A stretch of DNA of 17,907 nucleotides from Succinatimonas sp. CAG:777 (GTDB lineage: Bacteria > Pseudomonadota > Gammaproteobacteria > Enterobacterales > Succinivibrionaceae): positions 1 through 17,907 of the forward strand of contig HF987932.1 of assembly GCA_000431835.1 (NCBI GenBank), in the 5' to 3' direction. The stretch's first letter is position 1. Each line of letters starts with the position of its first letter. Shown here in pieces: positions 6,492 through 14,756 of the stretch. Under the pieces are notes generated by a model. The model was not told where the DNA came from. It worked only from the letters and a program-made list of their open reading frames with translations, and did no database searches. A program made the translations under genes and the position numbers.

Positions 6492-9074
6492 TTATGATCT
6501 AGCTTTACAGCTTAGTTTGCCCTCTGAGTCAACTTCTAAGATTAAAGCCTTATTTACAGGGATCTTACCTGATAGCAATAACTTAGCTAAAGGATCAGCA
6601 ATCTCATTCTGAATTGCTCTACGTAAAGGTCTTGCACCAAATACTGGATCAAAGCCTACTGTAGCAACTCTATCGTAGATGCTCTCACCTAAGGTTAAAT
6701 CGTAGCCTTCATTCTTTAATCTCTTTGATAGAGTCTCAAGCTGAATCTTAGCAATGCTCTTGATGTTCTCACGAGTTAATGGGTGGAATACCACAGTCTC
6801 ATCAACACGGTTTAAGAACTCAGGCTTAAAGTGCTGCTCAAGAATTGCTAATAATTTCTTCTTGATAGTATCGTAATCACTCTTCTCACTCTCCTCCTGG
6901 ATCATGCTTGATCCTAAGTTTGAGGTCATAATGATTACAGTATTCTTGAAGTCTACTGTTCTGCCCTGACCATCGGTCAAACGTCCGTCGTCTAATACCT
7001 GTAGCAAGATGTTAAATACATCTGGATGAGCCTTCTCGATCTCATCGAGCAAGATGACAGAATATGGACGACGACGTACAGCTTCTGTCAAGTAACCGCC
7101 CTGCTCGTATCCAACATATCCTGGAGGAGCACCAACCAGTCTAGAAACAGTGTGCTTTTCCATAAACTCAGACATATCGATACGTACCATAGCTTTTTCT
7201 GTATCAAACAGGAATTCTGCTAAAGCTTTACATAACTCAGTCTTACCAACACCAGTTGGACCTAAGAACATGAATGAGCCAATTGGACGATTTGGATCAG
7301 ATAGACCTGCTCTGCTTCTTCTGATTGCATTAGCAATAGCTTCAACAGCCTCACCCTGACCGATAACTCTCTTGTGAAGAGCATCTTCCATTCTTAATAA
7401 CTTCTCACGCTCACCTTCTAGCATCTTAGCTACAGGAATACCTGTTGCCTTAGATACTACCTCGGCGATTTCAGCTTCAGTTACTTTGTTCTTAACTAAC
7501 TGTGTACCCTGACCTTGAGTCTTGCTTGATTCTGAGATCTGCTTTTGCAAAGTAGGAATAATGCCGTACTGCAATTCACTCATACGGTTTAAATCACCAT
7601 TTCTCTTTGCTACATCAAATTCATGACGGGCACTATCCAACTTAACCTTTAGTTTCTGAGTACCCTCTAAGATTAACTTGTCATGCTTCCAAATGTCATT
7701 TAATCTTGCGTATTCCTTCTCGCCTTTTGCGATCTCATCGTCAATAGCTGCTAGACGTTTCTTACTTGCATCATCAGTCTCTTTTGCAACAGTCTGACGC
7801 TCCATCTTTAACTGGATCAAACGTCTGTCTAACTTGTCTAATGGCTCTGGCTTTGAGTCAATCTGCAATCTGATGCTTGCAGCTGCCTCATCGATTAAGT
7901 CAATAGCCTTATCAGGTAACTGTCTGTCAGTAATATAACGGTTTGACAGTGTTGCTGCAGCTACAATTGCAGGATCGGTGATCTGTACATGATGATGAAT
8001 TTCGTAACGCTCTTTTAGACCACGCAAAATAGCAATAGTGTTTTCAACTGAAGGTTCGCCAACATATACCTTCTGGAAACGACGCTCTAGAGCAGCATCC
8101 TTTTCAATGTACTGACGATACTCATCTAGTGTAGTTGCACCCATGCAGTGAAGATCGCCACGAGCAAGGGCTGGCTTTAGCATATTGCCTGCATCCATAG
8201 AACCTTCTGACTTACCAGCACCAACCATGGTGTGTAACTCATCAATGAACAGGATGATCTTACCTTCTTCTTTTGCTAGATCGTTTAAAACAGCCTTTAA
8301 ACGTTCCTCAAATTCACCACGGTATTTAGCACCTGCAATCAGTGCACCTAGGTCTAAAGACAGAACTTTCTTGTTACGAAGGCCTTCTGGAACCTCACCT
8401 TTAACAATACGTTGAGCCAAACCTTCAACAATTGCAGTTTTACCAACACCAGGTTCACCAATTAACACTGGGTTATTCTTGGTTCTTCTTTGTAGAACTT
8501 CCATGGTACGACGGATCTCGTCATCACGACCGATAACAGGATCCAACTTACCCTTTTCAGCTCTCTCTGTTAAATCAATACAATACTTCTTTAAAGCACC
8601 ACGTGTATTTTCAGCATTTTCATCATTAACGTTCTTGCCACCACGCATTTCTTTTAAGGCAGCATTAACCTTTGCTAAGGTTAAGTTACAACGAGTAAAG
8701 ATCTCCTTTAATTCAGGATCACCTTCCATAGCAGCTAAAACGAATAATTCTGATGAAATGTAACTGTCGCCACCCTTTTGAGCTAAACCGTCACAAATAT
8801 TAAGCAGCTTTCCAGTTTGAGGTGAAAGTTGCAGATCACCTGCTACGCCTTCAACCTTTGGCAGTTTATCTACTGCCTTATCAACCAGTAACTTTAAAGC
8901 TGTAGGATCAGAACCTGCTAATGTAACTAAAGGTCTGATAGCACCATCTTCTTGGGCTAACAGAGCTGACATTACATGTACTGGTTCAATGAACTGATTG
9001 TCATGTCCGACAGCTAAAGACTGAGCATCGGCTAGTGCTTCTTGGAACTTTACAGTAAATCTGTCTAAGCGCAT
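6492..9074 (-). CDS. clpB: ClpB disaggregase (AAA+ chaperone)
   Basis: ClpB is a hexameric ATP-driven disaggregase that works with DnaK/DnaJ/GrpE to pull proteins out of aggregates. The 860-aa product is nearly collinear with E. coli ClpB (857 aa). It has a Clp N-domain (1-145), Walker A1 GEPGVGKT (206-213), FIDELHT in the first AAA+ domain, the coiled-coil M domain (about 409-525), a second Walker A GPTGVGKT near 605-612, the pore-loop GYVGYEQGG, and a C-terminal GARPLRRAI. The start chosen is MRLDRFTVKF, matching the family N-terminus and preceded by GAGGAGG 7 nt upstream; the frame extends 30 codons further but that stretch overlaps the promoter and is not conserved. It is a single-gene unit with a heat-shock promoter and its own terminator. 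The Val149 codon, an internal GTG start in E. coli, is GTT here. Confidence 0.98.
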   Translation of the reverse strand: MRLDRFTVKFQEALADAQSLAVGHDNQFIEPVHVMSALLAQEDGAIRPLVTLAGSDPTALKLLVDKAVDKLPKVEGVAGDLQLSPQTGKLLNICDGLAQKGGDSYISSELFVLAAMEGDPELKEIFTRCNLTLAKVNAALKEMRGGKNVNDENAENTRGALKKYCIDLTERAEKGKLDPVIGRDDEIRRTMEVLQRRTKNNPVLIGEPGVGKTAIVEGLAQRIVKGEVPEGLRNKKVLSLDLGALIAGAKYRGEFEERLKAVLNDLAKEEGKIILFIDELHTMVGAGKSEGSMDAGNMLKPALARGDLHCMGATTLDEYRQYIEKDAALERRFQKVYVGEPSVENTIAILRGLKERYEIHHHVQITDPAIVAAATLSNRYITDRQLPDKAIDLIDEAAASIRLQIDSKPEPLDKLDRRLIQLKMERQTVAKETDDASKKRLAAIDDEIAKGEKEYARLNDIWKHDKLILEGTQKLKVKLDSARHEFDVAKRNGDLNRMSELQYGIIPTLQKQISESSKTQGQGTQLVKNKVTEAEIAEVVSKATGIPVAKMLEGEREKLLRMEDALHKRVIGQGEAVEAIANAIRRSRAGLSDPNRPIGSFMFLGPTGVGKTELCKALAEFLFDTEKAMVRIDMSEFMEKHTVSRLVGAPPGYVGYEQGGYLTEAVRRRPYSVILLDEIEKAHPDVFNILLQVLDDGRLTDGQGRTVDFKNTVIIMTSNLGSSMIQEESEKSDYDTIKKKLLAILEQHFKPEFLNRVDETVVFHPLTRENIKSIAKIQLETLSKRLKNEGYDLTLGESIYDRVATVGFDPVFGARPLRRAIQNEIADPLAKLLLSGKIPVNKALILEVDSEGKLSCKARS

Positions 9075-9125
9075 TAGAGCCTCCTCATTTTTAAATCTTG
9101 TTTCTTTTATCTTGTCTATAAAACA

Positions 9126-9153
9126 ATATGGGGATGCTTTGTTAAATTTAAAG
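9126..9153 (-). promoter_or_regulatory. Sigma-32 (heat-shock) promoter of clpB
   Basis: On the minus strand CTTTAAA (9147-9153) is followed by a 13-bp spacer and CCCCATAT (9126-9133). The sigma-32 consensus is CTTGAAA, 13-15 bp, CCCCATNT, so the -10 is perfect and the -35 has one mismatch. It ends 51 bp before the clpB start codon. The established heat-shock control of clpB in proteobacteria supports the call. Confidence 0.82.
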
Positions 9154-9164
9154 GATATTTTCAA

Positions 9165-9361
9165 ATAAAAAATTCTTTGGGGAAGGTGATTTTCTTGTTT
9201 TATTTCAGCGTTTTCTAAGGGGATTTAATTACGCTAAATCAGACTGAATAAGGGGCTTGATGATAATAATGATTAGTAGAAAAGATCTTAAGCAAAAGAT
9301 GAACTGATAAACTTTTATCATTAAGGTCTGCCTTTAAAAAGTAAGACAGATGCTTTTAATT
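9165..9361. other. Intergenic region between the clpB promoter and pgeF
   Basis: About 200 bp with no supportable gene. It holds a palindrome at 9305-9320 (TGATAAA, 2 bp, TTTATCA) and no clear terminator: the sequence after the pgeF stop has only weak GTCT/AGAC pairing. Otherwise nothing is visible. Confidence 0.5.
9305..9320. repeat. 7-bp perfect inverted repeat between pgeF and clpB
   Basis: TGATAAA and TTTATCA are separated by CT. The 2-nt gap is too short for a stable RNA hairpin without losing pairs, so if it is functional it is more likely a protein-binding palindrome. It lies upstream of the clpB promoter and downstream of pgeF. Confidence 0.4.
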
Positions 9362-10147
9362 TTATAGATTTGAACAAATCACACTAGCCATACGACCAGT
9401 TCTTTTAGATCTTCTGTAAGAGTAGAGTAAATTTGGATTTTGATAGGTATCAACTTTGCTATCTGCAAGCTTTGAAACACCTACATTTTCTAATTGCATC
9501 CTAGTTAAAAGAGGCAGTGAGCACAGGTATTTACCATTGCCTTTTTTAGTAAAGGCACGTGATGCTTCAGGCAGAATACTTTGAAATTTATCTAAAAGTT
9601 CACTTCCTACCTCAAAGCTCTCTGGTCCAATGCATGGACCTAAGTAGGCATAGATTTCACTTTTAGAGTGCTCTCTTATAAGAGCTACAGCATTTTTGAT
9701 GATGTTTGAGTACACACCTTTCCAACCGCAGTGAACAGCTGCGATAACATTCCCCTCTTTTGTAGTCATCAAAAGAGGGAGACAGTCGGCTGTGAGTACA
9801 GCTAAAGCTACAGTACTGTCACAAGTTACAATGCCATCAGCTTCAACTCCTAAAGAAACAGGTGTTTTGCCTTCTAGCATCTTTTCACATTCACAAACAT
9901 CGTTTTTATCTACTAAAATCACTTTATCAGAGTGAGTCTGATTCATAAAAACGACTTTTTTTGAAAGGTGTTTTTCTAAAGCTAATCTGTTTTGTAACAC
10001 GGCTTGGGGATCATCTTCAACATGAAGACCTAAATTGAAGGATGAATAGTCACCTTCACTTTTTCCTTCCAAACGTGTGGTATATAAAGCCTTTACAGGA
10101 ATATCCTCAAAGGCATTTACTGCTACAAAACTAGATCTTGCCACCAT
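9362..10147 (-). CDS. pgeF: Peptidoglycan editing factor PgeF (YfiH family, laccase-like fold)
   Basis: PgeF (YfiH) is a cytoplasmic hydrolase that removes wrongly incorporated residues such as L-Ser from peptidoglycan precursors. The 261-aa product has the metal-site residues of the family: H72 in NQTHSDKV, C122 in LTADCLPLL and H139 in AAVHCGWKG. It also has the conserved LGPCIGPESFEVG (169-181) and the C-terminal YSYRRSKRTGRMAS. Older annotations call it a laccase or polyphenol oxidase from the same motifs. Its ATG lies 17 nt inside the end of rluD, so the two are translated from one message, the arrangement also seen in E. coli. The next gene downstream is clpB, which has its own promoter. 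Confidence 0.95.
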   Translation of the reverse strand: MVARSSFVAVNAFEDIPVKALYTTRLEGKSEGDYSSFNLGLHVEDDPQAVLQNRLALEKHLSKKVVFMNQTHSDKVILVDKNDVCECEKMLEGKTPVSLGVEADGIVTCDSTVALAVLTADCLPLLMTTKEGNVIAAVHCGWKGVYSNIIKNAVALIREHSKSEIYAYLGPCIGPESFEVGSELLDKFQSILPEASRAFTKKGNGKYLCSLPLLTRMQLENVGVSKLADSKVDTYQNPNLLYSYRRSKRTGRMASVICSNL

Positions 10148-11105
10148 TTACTTTTTCATCCTCTCTTAAAAGATTGATGAGATTTGTAAAATCATCAGGC
10201 AAAGGCGCATCAAAAGACATCATCTCACCTTTAATAGGATGCATAAACTCAATATGCGCTGCATGTAAGGCCTGATGGCGGTAGTGCTTTAGAGCTTCTG
10301 TTAACTCTACACTTGCGCCTTTCATGATCTTCAAACGCTTGCCACCATAGGTCATATCACCTAACAGAGGGTGATCAATTGATGCCATATGAACTCTGAT
10401 CTGATGAGTTCTACCAGTCTCCAGTCTCAGTTTTACTAATGTATGTTCACGGAACTGTTCCATCACACGATAGTGAGTAATAGCCTCGCGCCCCATACCA
10501 TCGCAAACAACAGCCATTCTAGTTCTGTTGTAAGGATCACGATTGATGTCAGCTTCAATGGTGCCACCTGAGGTAATCAGACCTTCACAAATAGCCTCAT
10601 ACTCACGCACAACATCATGCTTACTGATTGCTCTGACAAGTTTAATCTGAGCATACTTTGATAAAGCAATTACCATAAGACCAGAGGTGTCTTTATCCAA
10701 ACGGTGAACAATTCCAGCTCTAGCTAAACTTGCTGTTTGTGGATAGTGGTATAACATGGCGTTCATCACCGTGCCGTCTTTACAGCCCGCTCCTGGATGT
10801 ACTACCAAGCCTACAGGTTTATTGATAACAATTAAATCCTCATCCTCATAGATCACATCTAGTGGGATGTTTTCAGGTTTTGCATCCAAATCTTCGCGCT
10901 CTGGGGCTGTAAGTTCAATCTCCTGACCTGCGGCTACCTTGGTGCTTGACTTTGTTACAACTACACCATCTAGTTTTACCAGACCGTCTTTAATAAACTG
11001 ACCTAAGGTACTTCTTGAGTTGCTGTCATCAAAAGATGCTAAAGCAGCATCAAGTCTTTTACCATGAAGGTCATCTGTTACTGTATAATGAAAAATTTCA
11101 GACAT
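10131..11105 (-). CDS. rluD: 23S rRNA pseudouridine synthase RluD
   Basis: RluD makes pseudouridines 1911, 1915 and 1917 in helix 69 of 23S rRNA, needed for normal ribosome assembly and function. The 324-aa product has an N-terminal S4 RNA-binding domain (about 16-75) and the RsuA/RluA catalytic domain, with the signature HRLDKDTSG at 134-142, so D137 is the catalytic Asp, and the conserved RTHQIRVHM and HPLLGDMTYG. Length and motif spacing match E. coli RluD (326 aa). The synteny (divergent from bamD, overlapping pgeF) separates it from the related RluC and RluA. The ribosome site is weak and A+T-rich. Confidence 0.95.
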   Translation of the reverse strand: MSEIFHYTVTDDLHGKRLDAALASFDDSNSRSTLGQFIKDGLVKLDGVVVTKSSTKVAAGQEIELTAPEREDLDAKPENIPLDVIYEDEDLIVINKPVGLVVHPGAGCKDGTVMNAMLYHYPQTASLARAGIVHRLDKDTSGLMVIALSKYAQIKLVRAISKHDVVREYEAICEGLITSGGTIEADINRDPYNRTRMAVVCDGMGREAITHYRVMEQFREHTLVKLRLETGRTHQIRVHMASIDHPLLGDMTYGGKRLKIMKGASVELTEALKHYRHQALHAAHIEFMHPIKGEMMSFDAPLPDDFTNLINLLREDEKVNGGKI

Positions 11106-11114
11106 AAGTTAATT

Positions 11115-11138
11115 TTTACATATTTTCTTTACATATTT
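11115..11138. repeat. Direct repeat in the rluD-bamD divergent promoter region
   Basis: TTTACATATTT occurs twice with a 13-bp period (11115-11125 and 11128-11138). The second copy contains the proposed bamD -35 box. It may be only A+T-rich coincidence or duplicated promoter sequence. Confidence 0.35.
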
Positions 11139-11156
11139 ACTGTCACTTAAGATAAC
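11128..11156 (+). promoter_or_regulatory. Probable sigma-70 promoter of bamD
   Basis: TTTACA (11128-11133, five of six -35 consensus bases), a 17-bp spacer and GATAAC (11151-11156, four of six -10 bases) lie 44 bp upstream of the preferred bamD start. The intergenic region is only about 80-95 bp and must also hold the divergent rluD promoter, for which I see no convincing pair. Confidence 0.5.
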
Positions 11157-11200
11157 ATATACGGCAGATAAATTTAAGAAAAAACATGAGGCAGAATTTG

Positions 11201-11944
11201 ATGTTCAAGAAGATTTTTTTACCGGTGTTAATTGCTTCTGCGCTCTCTTTAACAGCCTGTTCTTCTGATTCCATTGAAAAAGACGGTATTCCTGATCTTT
11301 CTCAGGAGGCTTTGCATTCTAAGGCTAGACAGTATATGGCTGTAGGTGATTTTGGCTATGCTAAAGACTATCTAGAAGCTTTAGACTCCCGTTATCCATT
11401 TGGCGAGCTTACAGATCAGACACAGCTTGATATGATTTATGTTTACTATAAATCAAGAAAATCCGATCTGACCACCGCTGCTATTGAAAGATATTTGAGA
11501 TTAAATCCAACCTCTCAGTACACAGACTATGTAATGTACATGAAAGGCCTGAACGAGATCCAGAAACACGGTACTCTTATTCAGGATTACCTCGGTTTTG
11601 ACAGATCACAAAAAGATCCTCAAAACTTATATGACGCTTTTCAAGCTTTCAAAGACTTAATTGAGACTTACCCAAATTCTCCATATGCTAACGATGCTTA
11701 TCACCGTTTAATTTGGGTTAAGGATCAGTTAGCAAAGCGTGAGTGGGCAATTGCCTCTTACTACCAAGAAAGAGGTGCTTTAATTTCAGCAATCCGTCAC
11801 TGCCAGACCATCATCTATACTTATTATGATTCACCATATACCAAGAAGGCATATGACCTCATGATTAGGAACTTAGATGAATTAGGGTTAAAACTACCTG
11901 CTGACAATGCTAGAAAAGTTATGGCAGCATCTCACTTTGAATAA
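11201..11944 (+). CDS. bamD: Outer-membrane assembly lipoprotein BamD
   Basis: BamD is the essential lipoprotein of the BAM complex that folds beta-barrel proteins into the outer membrane; it recognises substrate C-termini through TPR repeats. The 247-aa product has a lipoprotein signal (MFKK, hydrophobic stretch, lipobox LTAC with Cys20; the +2 Ser does not signal inner-membrane retention). TPR-like helices follow, with family blocks ALDSRYPFGELT, RYLRLNPTSQYTDYVMYMKGL and TYPNSPYANDAYHRL, close to E. coli BamD (245 aa). The start at 11201 is preferred because GAGG lies 9 nt upstream and the signal peptide then begins normally. An ATG at 11186 would add MRQNL and has a poor ribosome site. 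It is divergent from rluD as in other gammaproteobacteria and ends at a strong terminator. Confidence 0.96.
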   Translation: MFKKIFLPVLIASALSLTACSSDSIEKDGIPDLSQEALHSKARQYMAVGDFGYAKDYLEALDSRYPFGELTDQTQLDMIYVYYKSRKSDLTTAAIERYLRLNPTSQYTDYVMYMKGLNEIQKHGTLIQDYLGFDRSQKDPQNLYDAFQAFKDLIETYPNSPYANDAYHRLIWVKDQLAKREWAIASYYQERGALISAIRHCQTIIYTYYDSPYTKKAYDLMIRNLDELGLKLPADNARKVMAASHFE

Positions 11945-11955
11945 CCTTTACCTAT

Positions 11956-11985
11956 CTAAAAGAGCAGCTTAAGCTGCTCTTTTAG
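11956..11985 (+). terminator. Strong intrinsic terminator after bamD
   Basis: A perfect 30-bp palindrome starts 12 bp after the bamD stop: CTAAAAGAGCAGC, a TTAA centre, then its complement. The G+C-rich GAGCAGC/GCTGCTC stem is followed by TTTT. Being symmetrical it could also stop transcription from the right, but the next gene to the right (rluA) also reads away from it. Confidence 0.9.
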
Positions 11986-12020
11986 TCTTGTGTCTTTACC
12001 ATAGTTCTTTTACTCTTACC

Positions 12021-12722
12021 GTGAATAACTTTATCTATAATCCCCCTAAAACACCTTTTTTAACCGTTCTCTATGAAGATGAGTACATCATGGTCGTAGA
12101 CAAACCCTCGGGACTTTTATCTGTACCAGGTCGAGAAAAGGCTAACTATGACAGTATTCTTTCAAGAATTTGGGAGTCCTACCCTGATGCCATGGCAGTA
12201 CACAGACTTGATATGGACACTTCAGGTCTTATGGTTGTAGGCCTTAAAAAAGAGTCTATTTCAGCTTTAGGCAGAATGTTTATGCAAAAAGAAGTACATA
12301 AACTTTACTATGCACTTGTTGACGGAATAACTGAAGATACAGGAAAAATAGAACTTCCTATTCGCTGTGATCTTGAAAGACGACCTTTACAGATTGTAGA
12401 TTTTGAGCAGGGAAAGTCATCTATTACTCTTTATGAACGAGTAGATAACTTTGGCGTTGCTTCATTTGTTAATGAGAAATGTGAGCATAAAACTGATAAC
12501 ATCAGTTTGGTTAGGCTTACCCCTGTTACAGGTCGTTCACATCAATTGAGAGTGCATTTAGCTTCAATTGGACATGCTATTTTAGGTGACAGATTTTATG
12601 CTGATGATAAAGTACAGGCAAAGTCAAAAAGACTTTGCCTGCATGCTTATCATCTTGAGTTTAATCACCCTATTTCTAAAGAGAAACTCTCTTTTGAAAC
12701 TAAGGCTGAATTTCTTATTTAA
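12021..12722 (+). CDS. rluA: Dual-specificity pseudouridine synthase RluA
   Basis: RluA makes pseudouridine 746 in 23S rRNA and 32 in several tRNAs. From GTG12021 the product is 233 aa. It begins MNNFIYNPPKTP, aligning with the E. coli start MGMENYNPPQEP, and places the catalytic Asp of HRLDMDTSG at residue 64, the E. coli number. Also conserved are DKPSGLLSVPGR, TGRSHQLRVHLASIGH and ILGDRFYA. It lacks an S4 domain, unlike RluD. The frame reads back to a TTG at 11988, right after the bamD terminator; that longer start is less likely. No good ribosome site precedes either. Its last 8 bp overlap the end of djlA tail to tail. The rluA-djlA pairing is also found in E. coli. Confidence 0.93.
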   Translation: MNNFIYNPPKTPFLTVLYEDEYIMVVDKPSGLLSVPGREKANYDSILSRIWESYPDAMAVHRLDMDTSGLMVVGLKKESISALGRMFMQKEVHKLYYALVDGITEDTGKIELPIRCDLERRPLQIVDFEQGKSSITLYERVDNFGVASFVNEKCEHKTDNISLVRLTPVTGRSHQLRVHLASIGHAILGDRFYADDKVQAKSKRLCLHAYHLEFNHPISKEKLSFETKAEFLI

Positions 12723-13650
12723 GTCCGCGCTCTTTTTTAATCAGATCAAAAGCAGCCTGAATATCTTTTGCTTTCTCGGTATACATACGGATCATTTCCT
12801 CAGTTAAACCTTGTGATGCTAATCTGTCAGGATGGTACTTTAACATCAGTCTGCGATGAGCTTTTTTGACCTCATCATCACTAGAACTCTTGTCTATGCC
12901 TAGTACTTTATAGGCAGCATCTAGCTTTGACTGACTTTGGTATTGCTCATTGTATGAACTGTTGTCATTACTATAGCTATCATTATTCTCATAACTGTTG
13001 CCATAAGCAGAGCTTGAGTTATCCTGATATCCGCTCTGAGAACTACTCTCATAGTTATAGCCTGAATTTTTAAAGCGCTGTGAGAACATCATCTCACTGT
13101 ATCTAATGGTAATTAAGCGCTCCATTGACTGCACTGAGACACCTAGACTTGCTGCTAGAATAATCAGTCTGTCATGTTCTTGCTTTGCTAGAACTCCATC
13201 AGAGAGAGCAACCTGAATCTGAATTTCTAAGATATAGTCTACAAAAGCATCATTGTCGCCAATAATCGCTTTTAACTCTGCTACTTTTGCATCGATATTA
13301 AAATCAGGTTGTTTACCTGCATTAAAGGCTGTCATAGCAGTCTTTCGTGCATTCTCATCTAACTGCATCATTTCCATGACGCTATAAGCAGAACCGATGT
13401 GTTCTTCATTGATTCTGCCTGCTCCTCTGGCAATATAGCCCATAAAGGAGAAAGTAATATCGACTAGTGCTAAGTTGTAATTGGCCCCTTTAGAAAAAGC
13501 GTTATAAGCCTTTTGTCTTTTCTCGTTTTTCTCTAATCTTGGTTTATCAAATACAAAGTAACCTATAAGAGCGCAAACCACGGCTACTACTATATTGTGA
13601 CCAAAGATAAAGCCTAATAAGAAGCCTAAAATTGTACCGGTAAGTTTCAT
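12715..13650 (-). CDS. djlA: DjlA membrane-anchored DnaJ co-chaperone
   Basis: DjlA is an inner-membrane DnaJ-type co-chaperone that stimulates DnaK and in enterobacteria feeds the Rcs envelope-stress response. The 311-aa product has an N-terminal glycine-rich hydrophobic segment (3-34, compare the dimerising membrane segment of E. coli DjlA) ending FDKPR. A TerB-like helical domain follows (about 55-190, with YILEIQIQVALSDG matching E. coli FLEIQIQAAFADG), then a Ser/Tyr/Asn-rich linker (about 196-242), and a C-terminal J domain (244-311) with HPD at 273-275 and the typical ending IKKERGLK. The ribosome site AGG lies shortly before the ATG. It follows a DjlA-like paralogue by 20 bp and is slightly longer than E. 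coli DjlA (271 aa) because of the linker. Confidence 0.94.
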   Translation of the reverse strand: MKLTGTILGFLLGFIFGHNIVVAVVCALIGYFVFDKPRLEKNEKRQKAYNAFSKGANYNLALVDITFSFMGYIARGAGRINEEHIGSAYSVMEMMQLDENARKTAMTAFNAGKQPDFNIDAKVAELKAIIGDNDAFVDYILEIQIQVALSDGVLAKQEHDRLIILAASLGVSVQSMERLITIRYSEMMFSQRFKNSGYNYESSSQSGYQDNSSSAYGNSYENNDSYSNDNSSYNEQYQSQSKLDAAYKVLGIDKSSSDDEVKKAHRRLMLKYHPDRLASQGLTEEMIRMYTEKAKDIQAAFDLIKKERGLK

Positions 13651-13670
13651 GTTTTACCTATTAATGTAAA

Positions 13671-14732
13671 TTAAATGTAATCGCTGTAGATCTTCTTTAA
13701 ATAATCATAAGCAGCCTGCACAGATTTTGCTGTATCTGTATAAATCTCTACCATATCAGGAGATAAATTTTGAGCAGCCAGTCTATCAGGATGATACTGG
13801 AACATCATCTTTTTGTGAGCTCTCTTTACATCATCAAAGGTTGCATTACTGTCTAGACCTAAAATGCTTAATGCTTGAGCTACTTTATCACTTGAAGCTG
13901 ATGTGTTAGATGATCTTCTGCTATCTGAGTTATTTGAATTGCCCCTATTAGAGTTACTATTTGCAGAATTGTAGTTAGATGATTTGCTCTTATCGCCATT
14001 ATCATTACTAGTGTTACTCTCTTCATGAGAGTACTCATAATGATTGCTTGACTTATTTTTCTCATCATCAAACTCTTTAGCAAATCTTGCTTCAGCTCCC
14101 TTTGACTGGAACAGTCTTTTTAAGGCTGCTTTAGTAGACTCCAGCGCTGTTGCAATATTAACTAAGCGGTCTTTGACCTCATAATTCATTTCACCATCAA
14201 CAGAGGCGATTAAGTATGCATAGGTCAAAACATACTTCATGTAATCTCTGTTTTTACCTATATTGGTTTTATATGAGTTTACAAAAGAATCAAAATCAAA
14301 AGACCTATCTAAAGCGCGATTAAAAGCTTCAACGGCGACAGCCCTTACCTCTGATGAAACTTTAAAGTGAGCAATTACCTCTTCAGCATTTTTAATATAT
14401 ACACCAAGATCTTGCTGTGTGGCTAAACAGTATCCAGCTACAGTGTAAATATTCTCATAAAGTGAGACTTTATCTTCTCTATTCCTTTTTTGAGTCTTTT
14501 TCATCTCGCGCTCAAGGCGTTTTTGTTCTTTTTTTAATTGCTCTTCTTGAGCTTTTTTAGCCTCTTCTTCAAGTTTAAGCTTTTGCTTACGATAAAGACG
14601 GTAGTCATAAGACAAAAAGCCCACCATTGGGCCTAAGATTACTAAAAATAAAAAGAAATCAGAGATTAGATACAGAATAAAACCTGCTATAAGGCCTATT
14701 CCTGCTCCTAAATATGTTAATTTTGCTTTCAC
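13671..14732 (-). CDS. Second DjlA-like membrane J-domain protein
   Basis: A 353-aa paralogue of the adjacent djlA. It has a membrane segment (about 5-42), a highly charged Lys/Glu coiled coil (46-88) absent from djlA, a TerB-like region (about 90-210, with LIASVDGEMNYEVKDRL), a Ser/Asn-rich disordered linker (about 226-282), and a C-terminal J domain with HPD at 314-316, so DnaK stimulation should be retained. The start is GTG; the N-terminus MKAKLTYLGAGIG resembles djlA's MKLTGTILG, but the ribosome site is poor. It lies upstream of djlA in the same unit, consistent with tandem duplication and divergence. Conserved J domains but a different middle suggest different clients or location. It is not a standard family with a symbol I recognise. 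Confidence 0.85.
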   Translation of the reverse strand: MKAKLTYLGAGIGLIAGFILYLISDFFLFLVILGPMVGFLSYDYRLYRKQKLKLEEEAKKAQEEQLKKEQKRLEREMKKTQKRNREDKVSLYENIYTVAGYCLATQQDLGVYIKNAEEVIAHFKVSSEVRAVAVEAFNRALDRSFDFDSFVNSYKTNIGKNRDYMKYVLTYAYLIASVDGEMNYEVKDRLVNIATALESTKAALKRLFQSKGAEARFAKEFDDEKNKSSNHYEYSHEESNTSNDNGDKSKSSNYNSANSNSNRGNSNNSDSRRSSNTSASSDKVAQALSILGLDSNATFDDVKRAHKKMMFQYHPDRLAAQNLSPDMVEIYTDTAKSVQAAYDYLKKIYSDYI

Positions 14733-14756
14733 TGTCGTATTGAATCGTTATTATCA

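Noticed and set aside
8479..8763. 94-codon + frame opposite clpB
   Set aside because: Antisense shadow of a highly conserved coding region, without a start signal or domain.
9075..9164. 30-codon N-terminal extension of ClpB
   Set aside because: The extension runs through the sigma-32 promoter, is not in the family, and MRLDRF has a perfect ribosome site.
9177..9184. Second CCCCAAAG sigma-32-like -10 upstream of clpB
   Set aside because: Poor -10 match and no -35 at 13-15 bp; the promoter at 9126-9153 is far better.
9362..10147. Laccase / polyphenol oxidase annotation
   Set aside because: The fold gives that legacy name, but synteny with rluD and the H-C-H site fit PgeF, the peptidoglycan editing hydrolase.
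13880..14083. 67-codon minus-strand frame inside the DjlA-like gene
   Set aside because: Out-of-frame shadow created by the low-complexity Ser/Asn linker.
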